The notes beneath the pieces were generated by a model, which saw nothing but the letters and a program-made list of their open reading frames with translations, ran no database searches and was not told the DNA's origin. A program made the translations under genes and the position numbers. Below, in pieces: positions 57,651 to 64,000 of a stretch of 64,000 nt of DNA (positions within the stretch are counted from its first letter, which is position 1; every line of letters starts with the position of its first letter). The stretch lies in contig CM066913.1 of assembly GCA_033964015.1 (NCBI GenBank), positions 33,927,577-33,991,576 of the forward strand, written 5' to 3'. The stretch is from Scolanthus callimorphus. Taxonomy: Eukaryota > Cnidaria > Anthozoa > Actiniaria > Edwardsiidae.

Positions 57651-58203
57651 CTAATTGATAAAACTGATAATTTTACCAATCGATAATCAATTGACATAAA
57701 TAAGTAAATTGATTATCGATAGGTATCAGCAATTGATAGCCAATTGATAACCAAAATCTCAGTGAGTGGAACTGATAAAAATTGATAAACAATTGATAAA
57801 TAATTGATAAACAATTGATATCTTTTTTCTTCTTAAATCTTCGAGGTAGTGTTTTGAAGTTAAAGACACTGGTTTTTACCTAGTGCACCAAGATTGGTGG
57901 TTTGAACCAACATGAATTCAATGAAATTGTTTTTTTCCCCTTCTTTTTCTCAATAACCGTCCTTCTAAGTGTCATAAAGTGGGTGTAATAAAAAAAATGA
58001 CTGGCCTGGACTGCCTGGTACAAATTGGTCCAAATTGATCAATATGACAATTGGTGCCAATTCTTGATATCAATTAGTTATATCGGCAATTGATAAATGT
58101 TCCACATCTGAGTGAGTATCAATTGGCTATCAATTGCTGCTAACTGATTGATAATCAATCTTGCCTATGAATTGGAAATTGATTATCAATTTTTATCAAT
58201 TAG
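57651..58203. mobile_element. ctaattgataaaa inverted-repeat element with tRNA-like core
   Basis: Ends ctaattgataaaactgata and tatcaatttttatcaattag are inverted; arms are made of many aattgata/tatcaatt words. A tRNA-like stretch lies at 57843-57912. Non-coding. Confidence 0.68.
57843..57912 (+). ncRNA. tRNA-like sequence inside MITE
   Basis: gaggtagtgttttgaag (weak A box), a possible anticodon arm actggtttttacctagt, and ttggtggtttgaaccaa, which folds into a five-pair T arm with loop ggtttga. Probably tRNA-derived. Confidence 0.4.
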
Positions 58204-58648
58204 CTGCTAAACCACCCGGCTTGACGGTTGCTTCAGAATTCGCAGATATGAAAACTACACGTAAGCTGTATTTATAGTTATGCTAGTTTCGAATGATGTA
58301 TAGATGTTACTAGATATTTTATAGCTGGTTTTAGTAAAAATGTATTTTATCAAGAGTGGATTTTATATATCTTTAAAAAGTTGCATTCGCTTTTTTACAT
58401 GTAATAACTTCTTAAAATAACCTATATTTGTAGTTATTTTTTCTATGATGATGAACATATATATATAAATATATTGAAATGATTGAAGTTAATCATTCGG
58501 GTAATGACCAAAATACACCTATCCTTGGAATTCAGCGCTCAAAGTTATAAATAAATATTTTGGGGGCGGGAAGAGGTCAAAACAACGGTACTCGATAGGT
58601 ATCCAGGGATGCCGGTGAATTGGGTTGGGTATATTGTATGTAATATTT

Positions 58649-58777
58649 AAAAGCCGACTATGAGGACTTGACGGGGTTTCAAAGTCCGCGCAATTAGTTC
58701 CAGTCCGAGGCGGAGCCGAGGACTGGAACTAATTGCGAGGACTTTGTAATCCCGTCAAGTCCGAATAGGAGGCTTTT
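58649..58777. repeat. Fold-back palindrome ggacttgacggg
   Basis: aaaagcc...ggacttgacggg pairs with cccgtcaagtcc...ggctttt, and gcaattagttccagtcc with ggactggaactaattgc around gaggcggagccga. Confidence 0.8.
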
Positions 58778-58783
58778 GAAGTA

Positions 58784-59283
58784 CTTCACATATTCATTAA
58801 TTATTCGTGAGGTAGTTAGCCAACACAGAGAAATAAAGAATACACAATTAAAATTCTTTTTCAAATCCTTTTCAAAACGTCTTTGTGTGATTTACAAAAT
58901 TGATGAAATGAAACTGCTGAGTTAAGCTGTGCTACTGTGAACAAAGTTTAAAGTAAATGGAGCGACTGCAGAATACCCCCGCGCTCATTTGCATCTCTCT
59001 GACGTTCTTGAGACAGCATAAAACAAAAGGACCTATTCATATTCAAATAAGCGAGGTATTTTGCAGTCTAGCGCCCGACATAGCGTGCGGTTGATTTAGC
59101 GGCCATCCAAAGCTTGGAGACAGATATTGCAGAGATGTCGCCTGAGTTCCTTTGAAATATGAATTTTAATGATTTCAAAGTACAGCTAGCAAAACTAGAT
59201 GGGGTTTCAAAGAACTGCACGTGGTACAAATGAAGAGCTCTGGTTGGCTAAATACCTCATGAATAATTAATGAATATGTGAAA
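58784..59283. mobile_element. 500-bp inverted-repeat element cttcacatattcattaatta
   Basis: Left arm cttcacatattcattaatta...ggtagttagccaac and right arm gttggctaaatacc...tatgtgaaat are inverted over about 45 bases. No coding frame. Confidence 0.72.
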
Positions 59284-59709
59284 TCTATTTCAAAGCCATG
59301 CTTCCGAGTTGGAAATGATAATTCGTACCGGTAATTAAATCGCAGCAATTCTGTCAAATTATGTATTCTTACACAAAATGCCGCTTAGTGTTTTAGTGTA
59401 GTTTGCCAAAAGTCGTAGAAAATAAATGGCAAAAAACTGAAGCGTTTTCATCGGATGCGACAGCTGTCTTCTCGGAAACAAATTGCTTTTTTTTGCTTGT
59501 CGGGTGGGACGCCAGCAAAATATTATTTTCGAATTTGTGCCAGGTTTTTTTTTTTTAATCTCCATTGCCTCCTTTCACTCCTTGGAAGTGAAGTTCAAGA
59601 TAGTCTCGGTTATCATGACTTATTATGTGTAAAGCCTTCTTTATTCTTGGCGGCCACATCAAAGCAGTGGTTTCCTATGATGGTTTCCTGTGTCTTTTTT
59701 TCCAGACCA

Positions 59710-59730
59710 TGACGTCACAGACGTCACGCA
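59710..59730. promoter_or_regulatory. Pair of CRE/ATF-like sites upstream of the ABCA gene
   Basis: tgacgtca (59710-59717) and acgtcacg (59721-59728) lie about 460 bases before the predicted start codon. Distance and pairing suit a promoter element; no direct evidence. Confidence 0.3.
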
Positions 59731-60177
59731 AGGTCACATTACTAGGGCCTTAGGATTACAGGTTAAAAGTGTTACACCGATTTCTATAGCCGCGTTTGTA
59801 CAGGTTCATTCATATTTGAAGGAGTATCCAAACAGGAAACCAAAAAGAGAACTACTGTGGACACACAAAAAAAGTAATAAAAGCTCACAAACCAGCCGTA
59901 TGAAATCAGGCTTTCCGTCACGCTCTACTCCTCAAGCCCTTGTAGTGTCACATGGTCTGCATGATATTACTTCATCAAGTCTTTTTAGGTTCTATGATGT
60001 AAACACAAGTGATAAATCGGCGCACAAAGATCGTTACCAATCAGATTGAACAGCAACAAGCAACTACCTGGTCTCTCTATATTCTGATTTATTGTATTTC
60101 CGTCTTTCGGGCAAGAGAAGAAGATTTTGACTTGACTTTCAGTTCGCTGAAGCGGCTGTCAACTCGAAGGCGGGAAG

Positions 60178-63100
60178 ATGAACCTTCGGCGACAAGTAGG
60201 GTATCTTCTTCGCAAGAATTTAACGATAAAGAAGCGAAATAAAAAAGAGTTCTTACAAGAACTTCTTGTCCCAGTTTACTGGCTTCTTATCCTTCTGGCT
60301 GTAAAGTTGGGTGTGCCATCACAGAAGCAACCAGCTATTAAAACAAGCCAGATACCTCCGGTTCACTTGTCTTTCTCTCTGGGAAGTTCAAATACAACAA
60401 GCTCGAAACCAACCATCGGCTTCGTGGCCAACAAAGAGCCTAGGGCTCTGGAAGTAGTCAAAATCTTAGAACAGGCTTCCAATTATACTGTAGACTATAG
60501 AGCATTTAACGATTCAGAAGAACTTATGAAATTTTACCAACAAAAGGGCAAAATTTTGCCGTTCTTTGGTGGTATAGTGTTTGACAAGGATAAAGGTCAT
60601 GGAGGAATTTCCTACACAATTCGTGTTCCTGCTGACAAAATTCCTGGCGTAAAAACGAAGCTAACGGATTTAGGTAAGCTCTTGCAATTGCATGTATTGT
60701 TCTGTCCGCTGTATGATAAAGGTTTTACAGTAATATTTACTACACAGCATGTGGTTGTCTGGTGTTGTGTATAAACTTAACATATTAAGGGTGCGTTTAC
60801 CGATTTTTTTGAACCGTTGCTAGGGAAAATTGTAAGTCCTGCAAAAACTTCTCCTTTCAAGGAAAATCTTTGAAATTTTCAGGACTTGTTTAGGAGCAAA
60901 CGAGATGTCAATTTCAATGACGTCATCGCGTGACGTTATCGTGACGTCATTTGCCACAGAAAAAATGTTTCTCGTTCTCCATACTTGCCAAAATTCGCAT
61001 TTTTGTGATACTGACATTTAAAAGAGCTCCATACCCACAGACTCACGGATGCGTTTATCGATCTGATAAAAAATAAGGAAATAGCGATATAAAAGGTGTC
61101 ACCCGAACCCTGTTTTCGGCAAAAACATTTTTATTCTACGTTCATTTGTAAAATCCATCTGTGGAGTTTTGGAAAATCTCCGTACTTTGGATATGATATC
61201 GAAAAAATTGCAAAATTCCTTAATTTGTGGAGGAAGAAAGGTTTTATAGTTAGAAAAAATGTCATCAGAATGCTTGGTTACCAATGCAGATAACGCAATA
61301 CAATATATCATTTTATTTTGCATAAATTATCCAATTATTGAAGCATATTTTCACTTAATCTCTTGTAGGATTAGGCAATGGATGTGGAAAAAAAATGCAA
61401 TTAAAAAGAGTTTTAAATAATTAAAACTTCAATCTCCGTCACTTGACGGTCTTGAACCCGCGCCCTCTTGATTTGCAGTCGAGAATCATGCCACTTCGCC
61501 ATTCAGGCCATCTCTACTTGGGTGATGTTCAAAAATACTATATATTCCTTCTCTAAAGCCTGGTGCACACTTGCGACATAATGACATAAGAAAAATGTCA
61601 CGCCAACAAAATTAAGGGATTTCAAGAAGTTGAAGTCATCAAAAAATAACATAAGATTGCTTTGGTGAAGTAATCTAATGAAGATCCAAGGAAAATATTG
61701 ATTATTTCAATTATTTTCCCGTACTTTTTTCGTTGCAACATAACGTCCTTATGTCGTTATGTCGCTAGTGTGCACCAGGCTTAAGCAAACAGCAAGTAGA
61801 TAGCCCGGAATGGGCTTGAAAATGACTTAGAAATATCTGTTGTGAATAGTTCCTTTTACCTTTTCTGACTTCCCTTAGCTGTAAGGACCTGCCTTCGATA
61901 TTTTCCGTCAGATTTTTGCCGAAAATAATTGACTAAAGACACTAAATTTAAGAAAAAGTCAGGCGAGAAGTTCAGCGTAATGTACAATTATTGTCATTTT
62001 GCATTCATATCCAACAAAACTTGATAAGCCTCATAAATAAACTTTGCACTATAGAGAATAACAAAGACTAGAGGGTTTTAGAGTGTATTATTTTCTGGCA
62101 ATATTAGTTGCCATTTTATTGAACATTTTGTGTCGGCTCTTGTGCGAAACACATCCACATATGACAGTGGCAGGAGGGAGACATGTCTAAGCTCGGCAAA
62201 GTATTTTCCTTATTTTTGGGGGAAACTGGAAGCAGATCTTTATAAAGATACAAGGGGAAAGAATAAACTACAGATTGTGATATTTATTTCGATAATTTCT
62301 TTTCAAAGAAGTCGGAAAACGTCCCGTTTTAAGTGCAAACTTTCGTGTAGCAGATGCCAACTGATTAACCACAGACTACCCACCAACATGTTCCCAGCAT
62401 AGCAACCGTGCAACCATAGAAACGAAATAGGTAAACGCACCCTTAAAGTTAAGCTTACTTGTCAAACAAACTTCGTCAAAAATCTTGAGATTCTCCCTCG
62501 CGTGGCAAATAAATACAGAAAATGTATGAAAAAATCCTGAGAGTGACAAAATAAAAAAAATATCAGTAGAAACATGCACACATCAGCAAAACAAGTTTTT
62601 CATGAATAATGTTTTTCATTTTAGATAAAAATTCATTATTCATCTCAAACTGATAGCAATTAAAAAGATATCCAAATTTCAAAAAAGTTGACTTAAATTT
62701 TTTTTTATAATTGCGCGCACAATGAGACCTGCACCTATTGAGCACGCAGCAACCGTTAGATACAATGGAAATTGGCAAGTGTGCGTGCTCATGATAATTA
62801 ATGAATGCCTGTTGACCGATACCACAGCTGTGTTGCATGACCATCAACAGGCATTCTCTAATAGTTTTTTTTGGGGGGGGAGGTACAAAATCTGCAGCAA
62901 GGGATTTTTTGGGGTATGAAATTTTTGGCCTGTGGATTTTTTGGGTTGGCAAAATAAAGCTACTGTCAGACCTCCAGTCATTTTTTTCCTGAGTACCCCC
63001 TGTATGGGGTGAAAGCCAGGCATGGAAATTCTGCATAATTATGTGATAGTTCTGCTATATTGGCACAATCTCTGCGTCTTTAGACTGTTATCTCCCCAGG

Positions 63101-63264
63101 GTTTTTTTTGGCACATTCATAAAAGTTGATTTTGTTGCCTTCCAGGAAAGTGCCGCCACCTTGATGGAAGATTCTACAATCCCTATAATTGCCCTGCAAA
63201 TGAGTACTTCTTGAACAGACAAACTATCACAATGCAAGCTTACATTGATGCAGCTATCACTATG
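60178..63264 (+). CDS. ABC subfamily A transporter, first two coding exons (3' partial)
   Basis: Exon 60178-60673 starts MNLRRQVGYLLRKNL, then a basic motif IKKRNKKEFLQELLVP and a first membrane helix (about residues 31-46), followed by a large lumenal loop with IGFVANKEPRALEVVKIL. It ends at gtaagc in phase 1. Exon 63146-63264 follows ccttccag and reads GKCRHLDGRFYNPYNCPANE and ending AYIDAAITM before gtaata. RKN..KKRN..E...E...P is the N-terminal signature of ABCA half 1, nearest in feel to the ABCA5 group of lipid transporters. The start sits in aagatga. A 1.66 kb TTAA element fills most of the intron. The rest of the gene is past the right edge. Confidence 0.82.
61440..61510 (-). ncRNA. 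tRNA-Cys-like sequence inside the TTAA element
   Basis: Minus strand: TGGCGAAGTGG is a perfect A box, GACTGCAAATCAAGAGG matches the anticodon arm of tRNA-Cys(GCA), and GCGGGTTCAAGACCG carries a B box. The acceptor stem does not close, so it is tRNA-derived rather than a working gene. Confidence 0.65.
61557..61781. mobile_element. 225-bp PIF/Harbinger-like MITE agcctggtgcacac, nested
   Basis: Ends AGCCTGGTGCACACTTGCGA and the right partner, flanked by TAA (61554-61556, 61782-61784). It is inserted inside the 60785-62446 element. Copy B at 57116. Confidence 0.8.
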
Positions 63265-63718
63265 GTAATACAAATAATAATATTGCTTTTGTACTGAAAG
63301 CCCATATCTTTTCAAGGCATTAGAAATCCAGGGCAGTGTAGTCTCAGCATTCTAGGAAAAAACAGGGCCTGGTATTGTCTTTCTATTTTTAGGAGGTGCC
63401 ACTTGCGCCATTAAAAAATCTAGTTGCCAAACGGTGAAATTTGGTCACAGTAAAATCTGGTTGCCACCCTTTTCTCCAGAATTAGTGCTGCTGACAGCTA
63501 ATTTTGAGAAGGGTATTCATTTTTTAAAAGCCTACAGACTGAGACAGTAAGTCAACATTTTTGGCAGCTAAGATGAAACTTTGCTCCCCAAAATCTTTAA
63601 TCTACTGTTGCCATCATATGGTTGCAATGTCCTGCCCTGAAAAACGTGCTCATAGCCGGAATTGCATATTTGGAAAACCTGCAAAAAACATGAGACAGAA
63701 GGATATTGGCCCATGCAG

Positions 63719-64000
63719 TTAAGGTGACTATCACTTGAAATGGTTTGTGCGCTCATCTGTGTCCAGAGGTGGACTACCAGGTTAAGATATTGGGCTATAA
63801 TGTTTGTTTTTTGGCTGATTCCAGTCATTCTTTTTGTAAATCAAGCACAAAAACAATGATCCTGCAAAAAGTAGGTTTACACTAAAACATTTTTTTACTT
63901 CGCTTGGCATTTCCATCCGTCTTATGGCCTAGAACTGGTTAAAGTGATATTAATATTAATTAGTTATAGAACAGCAAACTAATGATGTTATATGGAAACT
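63719..64000. mobile_element. Possible left terminus of a TTAAGGTGACT element
   Basis: ttaaggtgactatcacttga at 63719 resembles the 41209 terminus for about 11 bases. Only one end is present, so this is tentative. No exon is visible in 63265-64000. Confidence 0.3.

Larger units (their letters stand above)
60785..62446. mobile_element. 1.66-kb TTAA element with ttaagggtgcgtttacc ends
   Basis: TTAAGGGTGCGTTTACC at 60785 and its exact complement at 62430-62446. Contains tgacgtca three times (60910-60960), a tRNA-like sequence and a nested TWA element. A relic end is at 6642. No transposase seen. Confidence 0.82.

Noticed and set aside
59690..60049. Possible small gene upstream of the ABCA start
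   Set aside because: Composition shows no domain, and it overlaps the likely promoter and 5' UTR.

Overview
This looks like a 64 kb piece of nuclear DNA from an early-branching animal, most likely an anthozoan cnidarian (coral or sea anemone). The evidence is short exons with GT-AG introns, a receptor tyrosine phosphatase with many fibronectin repeats, secreted PAN plus fibrinogen-like genes of a kind common in corals, and very dense miniature transposons. No database search was possible, so family names rest on motifs read in translation and the host group is inferred.

Layout. (1) A receptor-type protein tyrosine phosphatase gene runs on the + strand from about 731 to the stop at 55838; its 5' end lies outside the window. 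I place about 30 exons. They encode seven fibronectin III domains (731-12421), a juxtamembrane exon, a transmembrane exon (14182-14305), a catalytic domain D1 with [10 protein letters not shown] (16081-22458) and a second domain D2 (about 23734-55838) whose signature is altered to [10 protein letters not shown]. Exon phases agree throughout, apart from one apparent one-base deletion in FN3-5 and two exon ends I could not fix. (2) The D2 active-site serine codon is split by a 26.8 kb intron (26881-53694). On the opposite strand inside it lie three tandem copies of a three-exon gene (signal or anchor, PAN/apple, short linker, truncated fibrinogen-like domain) plus a decayed fourth fragment. Copy 3 has a broken signal-peptide region. 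(3) From 60178 to the right edge the first two coding exons of an ABC subfamily A transporter begin.

Mobile DNA fills most introns. There is an internally deleted Pao/BEL retrotransposon with two identical 135-bp LTRs and a 5-bp target duplication (4253-5903), several LINE relics, a Penelope-like 3' end with a hammerhead-ribozyme-like core, and more than fifteen inverted-repeat elements. The inverted-repeat elements fall into groups by target site: TTAA, TWA (PIF/Harbinger-like) and 9 bp (Mutator-like). Four of them carry a tRNA-like sequence inside.

The most unusual structure is a minisatellite at 52191-53694. Each 68-78 bp unit is a copy of the 3' splice site and first ~31 bases of the D2 catalytic-loop exon, so five consecutive acceptors precede the real exon.
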